DNA of 64,000 nt from JAGRCP01 sp942490705 (GCA_942490705.1 CALNXY010000004.1:1-64000), one strand, 5' to 3'. Counted from the stretch's first letter, positions 51,526 through 60,413 are shown. Numbers and translations: made by a program. Notes: generated by a model from the letters alone, not told the origin.

Positions 51526-52476
51526 ATGCGCTATCTCTTTTTGATGGACCCGCTGGACACCGTCAAGATCAACAAGGACACAAGCTTCGCCTTTATGGAA
51601 GCCGCCCACGAACGCGGTCACGACGTCTACTACGTCGCGAAAGGCGCGATCTTCTTGCTGGACGGCGAGGTCTTCTTCCATGCCACGCACGTAACGCCCC
51701 AACGTGAGCCCAAGCAGCCTTTCATCGTCGGCGAATCGGTGACGCTTGCCGCGCATGAAACCGATGCCGTCTTCATCCGGCCCGATCCGCCCTTTGATGA
51801 AGAGTACCTCATGAATACCTGGCTCCTGGACCTCGCCAAGCGCCACACGTTCGTCATGAACGACCCGGCCGGCGTGCGTACGGTGAATGAAAAGATCTGG
51901 GCGACCCAGTTCACGGCGTTCACGCCGCGCACCCTGATCACGCGCCGGCAGGACGATTACGCCGCTTTCCTCAGCGAAGAAAAGGACATCATCGTCAAGC
52001 CGACGAATGGTCACGGCGGCAAGTCGGTCTTCCACGTCCATGAGGGCGACCTCAACGCCAACGTCGTCTTTGAGACGCTGACGAATATGGGGCGCTTTGA
52101 AGTCGTGGTGCAGGAGTACTTGCCCGCGGCAACCGAAGGTGACAAACGGATCCTCTTGCTTGATGGCGACTACCTGGGCGCGGTCTTGCGCGTTCACAGT
52201 GAGTTTGACCACCGCAACAACTTCTTTGCCGGCGGCTCCGCGCAGGCGGCAGAAATCACGCCCCGTGAAAAGGAAATCATTGCGGTGCTCAAGCCTCACC
52301 TGCAGGCCCTGGGCCTTCATTTTGTGGGCATCGACATCATTGGCGACGCGCTGGTCGAAGTCAATGTCACCTCGCCGACCGGCATCCAGGAGGCCAGCGA
52401 CTTTGCAGGCGAGCGTCTGGCCGATCGGGTGATTGATTTTGTGGAGATACAGGCGGCGCGGGTCAAGCGCGTCTAA
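51526..52476 (+). CDS. gshB: Glutathione synthase-type ATP-grasp ligase
   Basis: 316 residues with the GshB pattern along its length: MRYLFLMDPLDTVKINKDTS, VFIRPDPPFDEEYL, LVTR-type TPRTLITRRQDD, IIVKPTNGHGGKSVFHV (ATP-binding loop), EYLPAATEGDKRILLLDGD and FVGIDIIGDALVEVNVTSPT (metal ligands). Glutathione synthase joins gamma-glutamylcysteine and glycine. No gshA is present and glutathione is unusual in Chloroflexota, so the true product may be another peptide. AAAGGA precedes the ATG. Confidence 0.88.
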   Translation: MRYLFLMDPLDTVKINKDTSFAFMEAAHERGHDVYYVAKGAIFLLDGEVFFHATHVTPQREPKQPFIVGESVTLAAHETDAVFIRPDPPFDEEYLMNTWLLDLAKRHTFVMNDPAGVRTVNEKIWATQFTAFTPRTLITRRQDDYAAFLSEEKDIIVKPTNGHGGKSVFHVHEGDLNANVVFETLTNMGRFEVVVQEYLPAATEGDKRILLLDGDYLGAVLRVHSEFDHRNNFFAGGSAQAAEITPREKEIIAVLKPHLQALGLHFVGIDIIGDALVEVNVTSPTGIQEASDFAGERLADRVIDFVEIQAARVKRV

Positions 52477-52537
52477 AGGGTTAATCCGCAGCTCATTCTA
52501 CGCCTCCTGCGAATTCTTGAGCGCATTTACTTCTGAC

Positions 52538-52565
52538 TTGACAGGTGGTTTTGCCTGCGTATAAT
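52538..52565 (+). promoter_or_regulatory. Consensus sigma70 promoter of the amino-sugar operon
   Basis: Perfect TTGACA (52538-52543) and perfect TATAAT (52560-52565) separated by 16 bases. The operator-like sequence begins nine bases after the -10 box, overlapping the expected start of transcription. Confidence 0.85.
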
Positions 52566-52573
52566 CAACGTAT

Positions 52574-52585
52574 TGGTATAGACCA
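52574..52585 (+). promoter_or_regulatory. DasR/NagR-like operator at the GntR promoter
   Basis: TGGTATAGACCA differs at one base from the DasR core TGGTCTAGACCA and has perfect TGGT/ACCA arms. It lies just downstream of the -10 box, where a bound GntR/UTRA regulator would block transcription. Autoregulation by the next gene product is inferred. Confidence 0.7.
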
Positions 52586-52602
52586 CCTGACAATCGGACC
52601 AT

Positions 52603-53331
52603 ATGCTCAACAAAGATCATCCACTGCCCAAATATTATCAGCTCAAGGAACTGCTGCTGGAGAAGATTGTCGTCGGCGAATGGCTGCCGGGCATGATGAT
52701 CCCCTCCGAGCGTGAGTTGAGCGACGAGTATGAAATCAGTCGCATGACCGCCCGCCAGGCCCTCTCGGAATTGACGAGTGAAGGTCTATTGCGTCGCGAG
52801 CAGGGCCGCGGCACCTTCGTGGCCGAACGCAAGATCCGTCAGGGGCTGAGCCGGCTCAGCGGCTTCACCGAAGATATGACCGATCGTGGCCTGCAGCCTG
52901 GGGGCAAGGTTTTGCACCTGGCGGTCGAATCCGCGCCGGCGTCCGCATTGCGACCCCTACAGCTGACGCCCGGCCAGGAGATCGTCATCCTCGAACGCCT
53001 GCGCAACGCCGACGGGGAAGCGGTCGCATTGGAGAAGAGTCACCTGAGTTTTTCGCATGTCCAGCAACTTCTGGGCGAAGATTTTGCGAACGGCTCACTC
53101 TACCAAACGCTAACCGAGCAGTACGATATTGTACCGACACGCGCCGAGCAACAGGTCGGCGCCGACCTGTGTACGGCACGCGAGCAGGCGCTGCTCAATC
53201 TATCCGCCGGCGCACCGATTTTGAGAATTCAGCGGATTACGTATGATCAGTGGGGTAGACCCTTCGAGCTCAACGAAGCGGCTTACCGGGCAGACCGCTA
53301 TCTCTTCTTTGCCGAATTGGATCTTGGTTGA
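52603..53331 (+). CDS. GntR/HutC-family transcriptional regulator (UTRA effector domain)
   Basis: 242 residues. N-terminal winged HTH (about 8-75): LPKYYQLKELLLEKIVVGEW, then MMIPSERELSDEYEISRMTA and EGLLRREQGRGTFVA. The UTRA domain (about 95-235) starts LSGFTEDMTDRGLQPGGKVL and binds a small effector; relatives such as NagR/DasR bind GlcNAc-6-P or GlcN-6-P. Likely represses the downstream ABC transporter-kinase-murQ operon and itself through the site at 52574. Confidence 0.92.
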   Translation: MLNKDHPLPKYYQLKELLLEKIVVGEWLPGMMIPSERELSDEYEISRMTARQALSELTSEGLLRREQGRGTFVAERKIRQGLSRLSGFTEDMTDRGLQPGGKVLHLAVESAPASALRPLQLTPGQEIVILERLRNADGEAVALEKSHLSFSHVQQLLGEDFANGSLYQTLTEQYDIVPTRAEQQVGADLCTAREQALLNLSAGAPILRIQRITYDQWGRPFELNEAAYRADRYLFFAELDLG

Positions 53332-53517
53332 GTAAGATTGATTGAAGTTAACATAATAATTACCTGTTGGCACACAGATAGTGATTTACATCCGTACGGC
53401 TTTCTCACCAACATTGCTTGAAGGAGGCGCCCATCCAACCAGTCCCCATACCGCTACTCACCCGCGTTTTCGCAGTAAGTGTCGTCAGTCTGCTTACCTG
53501 GCGACACGATTCAATGT

Positions 53518-53529
53518 AGGAATAGACCC
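53518..53529 (+). promoter_or_regulatory. Possible second operator before the substrate-binding protein gene
   Basis: AGGAATAGACCC matches the upstream operator TGGTATAGACCA at 9 of 12 positions and sits between the intergenic region and the ribosome site of the transporter gene. A weak or degenerate site; may be chance. Confidence 0.4.
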
Positions 53530-53544
53530 TAAGGAGAACCATTC

Positions 53545-54885
53545 ATGAAACGACCGATTCTTTTGCTCAGCCTGCTGCTGACCTTTGCCATGCTCTTCTC
53601 GGCCTGTGCGGTGAGCGTCGATGCGCCGGCCGCCCCGGCCGCCGACGATGCCGCCGGCGCTGAAGAAGCCGCCATGGAAGAAGAAGTGACCGTTCACTTC
53701 TACCAGCGTGGCTACGTCGAAGGCGGCGAAGACGCCGGCTCCGTCAACACCGACAAGGCGATTGACGCCTTTGAGGCTGCCAATCCGGGCGTCAACGTCG
53801 AAGTGATCGGGATTCCGTGGACTGCAGAGGGCGATGCCAAGCTGGAGCTGGCATTGGCTGACGGCAGCGCCATCAACGTCTTCCGCGTCACCAGCACCAA
53901 CATCGCCCGCTACGCACGCCAGGGCATCCTCTCCGACATCGAGCCTTACCTCAGCGATGAAGACAAAGCCGACTTCTACGAGAGTGCGTTCCAGGTTGCC
54001 AACGTCAACGGTCAGGTGTGGGCCTATCCGCTCTGGGTGACGGCGATCTCCATCTTCGCCAACACGGAGATCTTTGAAGAGCAGGGTGTCGAACTGCCAA
54101 CCATGGACGATCCGTGGACCTGGGACGAGTTTGTTGAAGCCGCCAAGACTCTGACTTATGAGCGTGACGGCCAGCAGGTCTATGGCTTCACCGCTTCGTC
54201 CAAGCAGGGGGCCATCGAGTACTACCCAATCACGTACCTGGACGGAGGCACGATCCACAGCCCCGACGGCACCCAGTTTGTCCAGAACCAGCCGGAATCC
54301 GTTTCTGCTCTGCAGAAGCTGGCCGACCTGGCTCTGGTGCACGAAGTGACGCCGCCCGATTTCGGCACGGTGGATCAGCCGATCGTGCGTGCGCAGTTCA
54401 AGGAGCAGCAGAACGTAGCCATGCTCATGAGCACGCCGGGCTTCATTCCCGACCTGGAAAGCAGCGAGTTCCCCTTTGTCGTGATTCCGCCGCCCACGGG
54501 TGACATGGGCAGCATCGTGACCAACGGCGCCTTTGGTCTCTTCGCCGTGGTCGACGTGGAAGACGAAGCGGTCAAGGAAGCGGCCCACAAGCTGGCCAAC
54601 TACCTGACCAGCAGCCAAGTTGCTGAGGACGTGGAAGGCTGGCAGCTGGCCCCGGGCCTGCGCCGCAGCAACAACGCCTATGCCACCACGCCCAATCGCC
54701 AGACGATTGTCGACCTGGTCGAATTCGGCGTCTATGAGCCGCCGGTTGGCGTTTCGGGCGAGGTGTTGAATCTCCACGGCGCCGCGCTGCAGTCGATCAT
54801 TCTGGGCGTGGACGATCCGCAGACCGCGATGGACGAGCTTGCGCCCATCTATCAGGCCGAGTTGGATGCGATCAACGCCGAGTAA
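53545..54885 (+). CDS. ABC transporter substrate-binding lipoprotein (CUT1 sugar type)
   Basis: 446 residues. The signal peptide ends in lipobox LFSAC (Cys near 21), then an Ala/Asp linker. Mature part is a family 1 sugar-binding protein: AIDAFEAANPGVNVEVIGIP, YARQGILSDIEPYLSDED, VWAYPLWVTAISIFANTEIF and a late AHKLANYLTSSQVAEDVEGW. GGAGAACC precedes the ATG. With two permeases, a BadF kinase and MurQ downstream, it likely binds GlcNAc, MurNAc or muropeptide sugars; the ligand is inferred from context only. Confidence 0.92.
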   Translation: MKRPILLLSLLLTFAMLFSACAVSVDAPAAPAADDAAGAEEAAMEEEVTVHFYQRGYVEGGEDAGSVNTDKAIDAFEAANPGVNVEVIGIPWTAEGDAKLELALADGSAINVFRVTSTNIARYARQGILSDIEPYLSDEDKADFYESAFQVANVNGQVWAYPLWVTAISIFANTEIFEEQGVELPTMDDPWTWDEFVEAAKTLTYERDGQQVYGFTASSKQGAIEYYPITYLDGGTIHSPDGTQFVQNQPESVSALQKLADLALVHEVTPPDFGTVDQPIVRAQFKEQQNVAMLMSTPGFIPDLESSEFPFVVIPPPTGDMGSIVTNGAFGLFAVVDVEDEAVKEAAHKLANYLTSSQVAEDVEGWQLAPGLRRSNNAYATTPNRQTIVDLVEFGVYEPPVGVSGEVLNLHGAALQSIILGVDDPQTAMDELAPIYQAELDAINAE

Positions 54886-54918
54886 CTTGTAGGAATGCGC
54901 CGCGCTGGCGCATAAAGC

Positions 54919-54957
54919 GGACGCGTCGTCGTGCTGAATAAGGACGACGACGCGTCC
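54919..54957 (+). promoter_or_regulatory. Stem-loop between substrate-binding protein and permease genes
   Basis: A perfect 14-bp stem (54919-54932 with 54944-54957) with an 11-base loop, followed by GTCTGTTTAC. Weak T-run, so probably a partial terminator or RNA stabiliser that keeps the binding protein mRNA in excess, as known for maltose-type operons. Confidence 0.75.
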
Positions 54958-55004
54958 GTCTGTTTACATAAGGCTCGTTCTGTGTCGCCGCAAGGATTTT
55001 TGTC

Positions 55005-55946
55005 ATGAGTCAAACAACCACTGCGTATAGCGCAAAGCCTGCCCCTCCATCACCAACAGCGTGGCAGCGCATCGTGCGCGCTTGGCACCGCTATAAGTGG
55101 AGCTACTTCTTTATTGCGCCAAGTATGATTCTGTTTTTCATCTTTATTGTATGGCCGGTCATACAGGCCTTTCTGTTGTCATTTCAGAAAGTGACGCTGC
55201 GCAGTACGGAATGGGTTGGCCTGGCCAACTTCCAGAAGCTTGCCGAGAGCCAGCTCTTCTGGGACGCCATGCGCCATACCTTCATTTACGCATTCTTCGT
55301 CGTCCTCTTCTGGATCAGCTCTTCGCTCATCATCGCCGCGCTGATTCAACCGCTGAGCCATCGCCTGCAATCCTTTTTCCGTGGCGCATTTTACTTACCC
55401 TACGTGACCAGCATCGTCGTCGTCTCGCTGGTTTGGCTCTGGATTTTTGACCCCTCGTATGGCGTCTTTAACTATCTCTTGAATCTTTTTGGCCAGGAGA
55501 GCGTGTTGTGGCTGCAGGATCCGGACATTGCCCTCTTCGCCATTATTCTGAGCACTATCCTGATTGTGCCGGGTACCGGCGTCGTGCTCTTCTCTGCAGC
55601 CATGGCCGATATCCCGCCCTCGCTCTACGAAGCAGCCGATGTCGAGGGCGCCAACGCCTTCCGCAAGCTGATCTCCATTACTTTGCCTATGCTCCGCCCG
55701 ACGCTGCTCTACCTGATGGTGATCTATACGATTGCGGGCTTTCAGGTCTTTGAGCGTGTCTATATCATGACCGCCGGCGGTCCCGTCAACTCGACGACTA
55801 CGATCGTGCAGCTCATCTTTATTACCGCGTTCAACGATTTTAATTTTGGCTATGCCAGCGCCCAGGCGCTGATTCTGTTCTTTATCATTGCTGTCATCTC
55901 GGTTGTCCAGTTTCGCTTTCTGGGCAGAAACGACATGGAGTACTAA
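55005..55946 (+). CDS. Sugar ABC transporter permease, MalF/UgpA type
   Basis: 313 residues with six membrane helices after a basic N-terminus (YKWSYFFIAPSMILFFIFIV). The EAA loop reads EAADVEGANAFRKLISITLP, which docks the ATPase. Its stop (TAATG) overlaps the start of the next permease, so they are coupled. No ATP-binding subunit is in the operon; CUT1 systems often use a shared MsmX-type ATPase from elsewhere. Confidence 0.93.
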   Translation: MSQTTTAYSAKPAPPSPTAWQRIVRAWHRYKWSYFFIAPSMILFFIFIVWPVIQAFLLSFQKVTLRSTEWVGLANFQKLAESQLFWDAMRHTFIYAFFVVLFWISSSLIIAALIQPLSHRLQSFFRGAFYLPYVTSIVVVSLVWLWIFDPSYGVFNYLLNLFGQESVLWLQDPDIALFAIILSTILIVPGTGVVLFSAAMADIPPSLYEAADVEGANAFRKLISITLPMLRPTLLYLMVIYTIAGFQVFERVYIMTAGGPVNSTTTIVQLIFITAFNDFNFGYASAQALILFFIIAVISVVQFRFLGRNDMEY

Positions 55947-56875
55947 TGGCGCTTACCGAAAATGTCGAGGGGACCCTGCACTCTTCACGCGGCAGCGGCG
56001 TGAACTGGCAACGAATGCTCACCCGTATCCCGGCGCTGCTCTTTCTTGTCCTCATGGCGACCGTGAGCCTCTTTCCCCTCTACTGGCTCTTCAATACCTC
56101 GCTTATGGCGCCCAGCGCAATCTTCAAGATTCCGCCGGACATGATTCCAGTCGATCCGACGTTGGAGAACTTTCGCCAAGTCTTCCGCGCTAGCGGTACG
56201 TCCGATTTCACTCTGGGTCGTGTGCGTGTCGAGACGCCGCGGTTTATGGTCTGGTTTCTGGTTACTGTCGCCTTCACGCTGCTGAGTACGGCCATTCACG
56301 TGCTCTTCGATTCCATGGCGGCTTATGCATTTGCCAAGCATCGCTTCCCTGGCGACAAGATCTTCTTCGGCATGATCATCGCGGCGCTGATGGTGCCCGG
56401 CCAGGTGACGCTGGTGCCCCAGTACTTGCTCGTGAGTGGCATGGGCTTCGTCAATACCTTCACCGGCCTGATCATGCCGGGACTGGCCGACGTGATCGGC
56501 ATCTTTCTCTTGCGCCAGTTCATGCTGACAATTCCCAATGACTTGACCGAAGCCGCCAACATTGATGGGGCGAGTGAGTGGGGCATCTACCGCCGTATTA
56601 TCTTGCCTCTGTCGGCGCCGGCACTGGCCGCCACCGCCATCTTTGCCTTCCAGCGCTACTGGAACGCCTTCTTGTGGCCCCTTGTCGTGGCGCATAACCC
56701 CGATCTCTTCACGCTGCAGGTGGGGCTCTCTTTCATCCAGACCAGCGAATTCGGCACCAATTACGGCATCCTGATGGCCGGCGCCGTGCTCTCCGCTTTG
56801 CCCATGATGGTTGTCTTCTTCGCCTTCCAGAAATACTTCATCCAGGGGTTGCGCGTCGGCGGTGTCAAGGGCTAG
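55946..56875 (+). CDS. Sugar ABC transporter permease, MalG/UgpE type
   Basis: 309 residues, six helices. MLTRIPALLFLVLMATVSLF starts the membrane part, and EAANIDGASEWGIYRRIILP is the EAA ATPase-docking loop. A typical insert after helix 1 (ENFRQVFRASGTSDFTLGRV) matches MalG. Overlaps the previous permease by one base and is followed within eight bases by the sugar kinase. Confidence 0.93.
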   Translation: MALTENVEGTLHSSRGSGVNWQRMLTRIPALLFLVLMATVSLFPLYWLFNTSLMAPSAIFKIPPDMIPVDPTLENFRQVFRASGTSDFTLGRVRVETPRFMVWFLVTVAFTLLSTAIHVLFDSMAAYAFAKHRFPGDKIFFGMIIAALMVPGQVTLVPQYLLVSGMGFVNTFTGLIMPGLADVIGIFLLRQFMLTIPNDLTEAANIDGASEWGIYRRIILPLSAPALAATAIFAFQRYWNAFLWPLVVAHNPDLFTLQVGLSFIQTSEFGTNYGILMAGAVLSALPMMVVFFAFQKYFIQGLRVGGVKG

Positions 56876-56882
56876 CCGGGCG

Positions 56883-57836
56883 ATGCAAACGCTGCTGGGC
56901 ATTGATGGTGGGGGGACGAAGACGGTTGCCCTGCTAACCGACCTGCAAGGCCGCACGTTGAGCAGGGCCGTGGGCGGCCCCATGAACGTGCAGCGCATGA
57001 CGGACGATGAACTGCAGCGCGTGCTCTATCCGCTGCTGAGCGAATTGTTCGTCGCAATGGAATCGAGACCCATTGTCCTGCGCGCGCTGGGCACTGGCTT
57101 TGCCGGCGCCGGCACCATCCCCTCCCATACGCCGTTGCGCCAATTGCTGCAGGCAGCCATGGCGGCAGCCGTGCGCGAGCGCACGGTCACGCTCGCGCCC
57201 TCCTTGCCCATAGCCATTCACCATGACATGGCCATTGCGCTGGCGGCCGGATCGAGCACGCGTACCGGCATCGTCGTGATCGCTGGCACCGGTTCATCCG
57301 TCTATGGCGAACGGGACGCCGCGTCGGTGCGGGTCGGCGGTTGGGGCCCGGCCTTTGGCGACGAGGGCAGCGGCCATGCCATCGGCCATCAGGCGTTGCG
57401 CTGCGTCATGCAGGTCTACGACGGCCGCTTGCCCGCCAGCGCGCTCACAGAAGCCATTTGCAGCGCCTGGCAGTGCGCGGCGCCGCCGGAGTTGCTCATG
57501 GTCTGGCGGGCCAGGCAGCCGACTGTGGCCGAGGTGGCGCAACTCACGCCCGTTGTCGCGACCACGGCCGAGGAGGGCGATTGGCTGGCGCGTGCAATCT
57601 TGCAGGATGCTGCCGCCGAACTGGCTCGCTGCGTTATCACCGCCGCCACGCAGCTTGATCTTTGTGAGGAATCATTTCCGCTGATCATGAGTGGCGGCGT
57701 CTTGCGCCACGTTCCATTGGTCGCAGATGAACTCATTGCTCAGGTCGCGACAGCCGCACCCGGCGTTGCGCCGCGCGTGCTGGATATCGAACCGGTCAAC
57801 GGCGCTATTCACATTGCACGACAACTGCTACGCTGA
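56883..57836 (+). CDS. BadF/BadG/BcrA-type sugar kinase (MurK/GlcNAc kinase-like)
   Basis: 317 residues, ASKHA ATPase fold. N-terminal LLGIDGGGTKTVALLTDLQG is the phosphate-1 motif; GIVVIAGTGSSVYGERDAAS is phosphate-2 and GWGPAFGDEGSGHAIGHQAL the substrate/adenosine region. FPLIMSGGVLRH completes the nucleotide site. Members include GlcNAc kinase and MurK of Clostridium, which phosphorylates MurNAc and GlcNAc and is encoded beside murQ. The same arrangement here supports MurNAc phosphorylation. The ATG at 56883 follows the permease stop by seven bases. Confidence 0.88.
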   Translation: MQTLLGIDGGGTKTVALLTDLQGRTLSRAVGGPMNVQRMTDDELQRVLYPLLSELFVAMESRPIVLRALGTGFAGAGTIPSHTPLRQLLQAAMAAAVRERTVTLAPSLPIAIHHDMAIALAAGSSTRTGIVVIAGTGSSVYGERDAASVRVGGWGPAFGDEGSGHAIGHQALRCVMQVYDGRLPASALTEAICSAWQCAAPPELLMVWRARQPTVAEVAQLTPVVATTAEEGDWLARAILQDAAAELARCVITAATQLDLCEESFPLIMSGGVLRHVPLVADELIAQVATAAPGVAPRVLDIEPVNGAIHIARQLLR

Positions 57837-57871
57837 CCGCCAATAACTCAAATCAATCAGGAGCGTATCCC

Positions 57872-58771
57872 GTGTCGCAACCAGTGCAACCTATCACCGA
57901 GCAGGCCAATCCCGCGACGGCGACGATTGACACCCTTTCTGCCGCAGAAATTGTGGCGCTGATCAATCAAGAAGACAAGCAACCGGTGCAGGCCGTCGAG
58001 CGTGAATTGCCTAATATCGCCCGTGCGGTTGATGCCGCGGTGGCGGGATTGCGCGCCGGTGGGCGTCTGCTCTATTTTGGCGCAGGCACAAGCGGCCGTC
58101 TGGGCGTACTCGATGCCTCGGAAATCCCACCGACCTACGGCGCGTCGCCGGAATTGGTGCAAGGCTTTATCGCCGGTGGCGACGTCTCGTTGCGCAAATC
58201 GACTGAGGGAGCCGAGGATGATCAAGCGGCCGGCCGCGCGCTGATTGAAGAACTGGACGTTGGCGAGCACGATGTCGTGGTCGGCATTGCGGCCAGCGGC
58301 ACCACGCCGTGGGTGCTGGGCGTCATCGAGGCGGCGCAGGCGCGCAATGCCGCTACTGTGGGCATCTCCTGCAATCCGGAGAGCGCGCTGGCGGGCCAGG
58401 CGGACATTGCCATCACGCCCGTGGTCGGTCCCGAAGTGATCGCCGGCTCCAGCCGCATGAAGGCGGGGACGGCCCAGAAGTTGGTACTCAACATGCTCTC
58501 CACGGCGGCTATGGTGCGTCTGGGCAAAGTCTACGGCAATCTGATGGTCGACGTGCAGCCGGGCAACGTCAAGCTACGCGGGCGCGCCGCTCGCATCCTG
58601 CAGCAGGCAGCGGGTGTGGACGAGGCAAGCGCAGTGGCTGCGCTCGAGCGCAGCGGCTATGAGGTCAAGCCGGCGTTGGTCATGCTGCTGGCCGGCGTCG
58701 ATGCAGACGAGGCCCGGGCGCGCCTCACTGCCGCGGATGGGTTTGTCCGCGATGCAATTGCGTCAGGCTGA
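57872..58771 (+). CDS. murQ: N-acetylmuramic acid 6-phosphate etherase
   Basis: 299 residues, starting at GTG 57872 with AGGAG upstream. SIS-domain enzyme: LLYFGAGTSGRLGVLDASEI PPTYG holds the catalytic Glu, then FIAGGDVSLRKSTEGAEDD and VGISCNPESALAGQADIAIT, GPEVIAGSSRMKAGTAQKLV. It splits the lactyl ether of MurNAc-6-P into GlcNAc-6-P and D-lactate. Last gene of the transporter-kinase operon and the strongest indicator that the imported sugar comes from peptidoglycan. Confidence 0.95.
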   Translation: MSQPVQPITEQANPATATIDTLSAAEIVALINQEDKQPVQAVERELPNIARAVDAAVAGLRAGGRLLYFGAGTSGRLGVLDASEIPPTYGASPELVQGFIAGGDVSLRKSTEGAEDDQAAGRALIEELDVGEHDVVVGIAASGTTPWVLGVIEAAQARNAATVGISCNPESALAGQADIAITPVVGPEVIAGSSRMKAGTAQKLVLNMLSTAAMVRLGKVYGNLMVDVQPGNVKLRGRAARILQQAAGVDEASAVAALERSGYEVKPALVMLLAGVDADEARARLTAADGFVRDAIASG

Positions 58772-59593
58772 GTCGATGGACTGGCACGTCGGGCAGAAGT
58801 AGATGCCGCGGCCCCCGACGCGATCCTCAATGATTGGTTCGCCGCAGGTAAAGCAGGCCTGACCGGCCCGGCGAAAGACGTAAAAACGGTAGTCCCGTCG
58901 AGTCCAGCCCGCTTCCTTGAGGGCCAGGGCACGGGCCTCATCATTGGTGATGCCGCCGGTACGATAGGATTGGCGGGTGAGCGCCAGCGCTGCTGCGGCC
59001 AGGGCCTCAATCTGCGCGTCGCTGCAATCGACCGGACGCAGAGTCGGGTGGACGCCCGCTACGAAGAGGATTTCACTGCGCAGATAGTTGCCCGTCCCGG
59101 CCAGAAAACCCTGGTCGAGGAGGAGCGTGGTCAGGCGCTTGTTGCGGAATTCCTTGGCCCGAAAACGCGCCGCAACTTCATCGGCAGTGAGCGTCTCGTC
59201 CAGCAGGTCTGGGCCGAGCTTGGCCAGAAACGGGTGCGCCGCCAGCTCGCGATTGTGGAGCACCTCGATGTCCGAGGCGCTGTAGAGCAGGGCTGACTCT
59301 TCGCTGTTGTGAATCGCCAACCGCAACTGGCGCTTGGTGTCGGGGAGGTCATAGGCCTTGCGTACCATCCACACGCCGTAAAGCTGGTTGTGGCTGTAGA
59401 TATTGTACTCGTTGGCAAAGCGGATGAGCATGGCCTTGCCCCGCGTCTCAACCCGCTCCACCGCCTCGCCGCTGAGAAGCGCCTCAAAGGGTTTGAGATG
59501 CTCGAACGCGAAGACGACCTCTTTGGCCACTCGCCCGGCGATGGCGGCGGCAACGGCATCGGCCGCGCGGCGTATTTCTGGTCCCTCTGGCAT
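58763..59593 (-). CDS. nei: Endonuclease VIII / formamidopyrimidine-DNA glycosylase family
   Basis: 276 residues. N-terminal MPEGPEIRRAADAV gives the Pro2-Glu3 active site (Nei style). Central H2TH region KRLTTLLLDQGFLAGTGNYL, and a C-terminal zinc finger CFTCGEPIIEDRVGGRGIYF then CPTC. Excises oxidised pyrimidines. An upstream in-frame extension to 59956 is a shadow, since the Pro2 start is obligatory. It converges on murQ with a 9-base overlap of 3' ends. Confidence 0.92.
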   Translation of the reverse strand: MPEGPEIRRAADAVAAAIAGRVAKEVVFAFEHLKPFEALLSGEAVERVETRGKAMLIRFANEYNIYSHNQLYGVWMVRKAYDLPDTKRQLRLAIHNSEESALLYSASDIEVLHNRELAAHPFLAKLGPDLLDETLTADEVAARFRAKEFRNKRLTTLLLDQGFLAGTGNYLRSEILFVAGVHPTLRPVDCSDAQIEALAAAALALTRQSYRTGGITNDEARALALKEAGWTRRDYRFYVFRRAGQACFTCGEPIIEDRVGGRGIYFCPTCQSIDSA

Positions 59594-59625
59594 AGCGAAC
59601 GCTCGATTTCGTATCAAATTCCTGG

Positions 59626-60234
59626 CTATAGAATGCCGCTGAACTGGCTCTGGCTGTTGGGCATGGGGCGCGGTCCGTAGCGCTTGCGATACTCGTCTTC
59701 GTGCCACGCATGGAGCGTGGATTCGCTGACGCCGATTATGGGCGCCAGCGCATGAATATCGGGAAAAAAGACGTGCCCGCCCCGATACCACCAGTCGAAG
59801 TAATCGGCCGGCGTGCGCCCTGCGTCCCGCCAAGCCTCTAACGCCAGTTCGGTTTCGCTCAAGTGCGGGGCGGGCCGGATCATCAGTTTGACCCGGGCAT
59901 TGGTCAACTGTGCGTCGTAGCGCTGTTGCAGCCACATGTCGAAGCGACGCACCCATGAATCGTCATCACGAATGAAGAGTTCGATATAGAGACGATCCGT
60001 GCGGAGCGCAGCCACCCAGATACGCCCGCTGCATGGCTCATTCGGCGCCGCGTCGGGATCAATCACGTCGTAGTAGATCTCGAACTCATCGGCGTGGCCA
60101 TAGTCTACCGCACGTAGCTCGGGCCATTCATAGCCCGGCGTATCGAAGATCTGCCAGCCCCAGTCGCGTTCCAGCCAGTGGCAAAACATCGGCAGTGTCA
60201 CATGACCGACTGCACATTGATACGTGCGTTCCAT
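59626..60234 (-). CDS. Conserved hypothetical protein
   Basis: 202 residues from the ATG at 60234 with AAGGAG six bases upstream. It begins MERTYQCAVGHVTLPMFCHW LERDWGW, contains DEFEIYYDVIDPDAAPNEPC, and ends with PIIGVSESTLHAWHEDEYRK, a possible helix-turn-helix-like stretch. Rich in Trp and acidic residues; no signal peptide or membrane helix. I do not recognise the family. About 32 bases upstream of nei on the same strand, so probably co-transcribed with it. Confidence 0.65.
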   Translation of the reverse strand: MERTYQCAVGHVTLPMFCHWLERDWGWQIFDTPGYEWPELRAVDYGHADEFEIYYDVIDPDAAPNEPCSGRIWVAALRTDRLYIELFIRDDDSWVRRFDMWLQQRYDAQLTNARVKLMIRPAPHLSETELALEAWRDAGRTPADYFDWWYRGGHVFFPDIHALAPIIGVSESTLHAWHEDEYRKRYGPRPMPNSQSQFSGIL

Positions 60235-60342
60235 CGTAATCTCCTTGACGACACCCGCCCTGCCAGTCCAGCCAAAATAGATCGCCCCGGCCGAGACTTG
60301 CTCGAACCGGGGCGCTGCCTGCATCGTCCATCAAATCAGGAG

Positions 60343-60413
60343 AGCGGCTAACGGGATTCGAACCCGTAATGGATGCTTGGGAAGCATCAGTGTTACCGTT
60401 ACACCATAGCCGC
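60343..60413 (-). tRNA. tRNA-Gly (anticodon CCC)
   Basis: 71 bases on the minus strand. Acceptor GCGGCTA pairs with TAGCCGC; anticodon stem GATGC/GCATC encloses loop TTCCCAA, giving anticodon CCC; T-arm ACGGGTTCGAATCCCGT is standard. Discriminator is U, usual for bacterial tRNA-Gly, and CCA is not encoded. Confidence 0.95.

Noticed and set aside
59594..59956. N-terminal extension of the Nei-type glycosylase
   Set aside because: The active-site Pro must be residue 2, which fixes the start at 59593.
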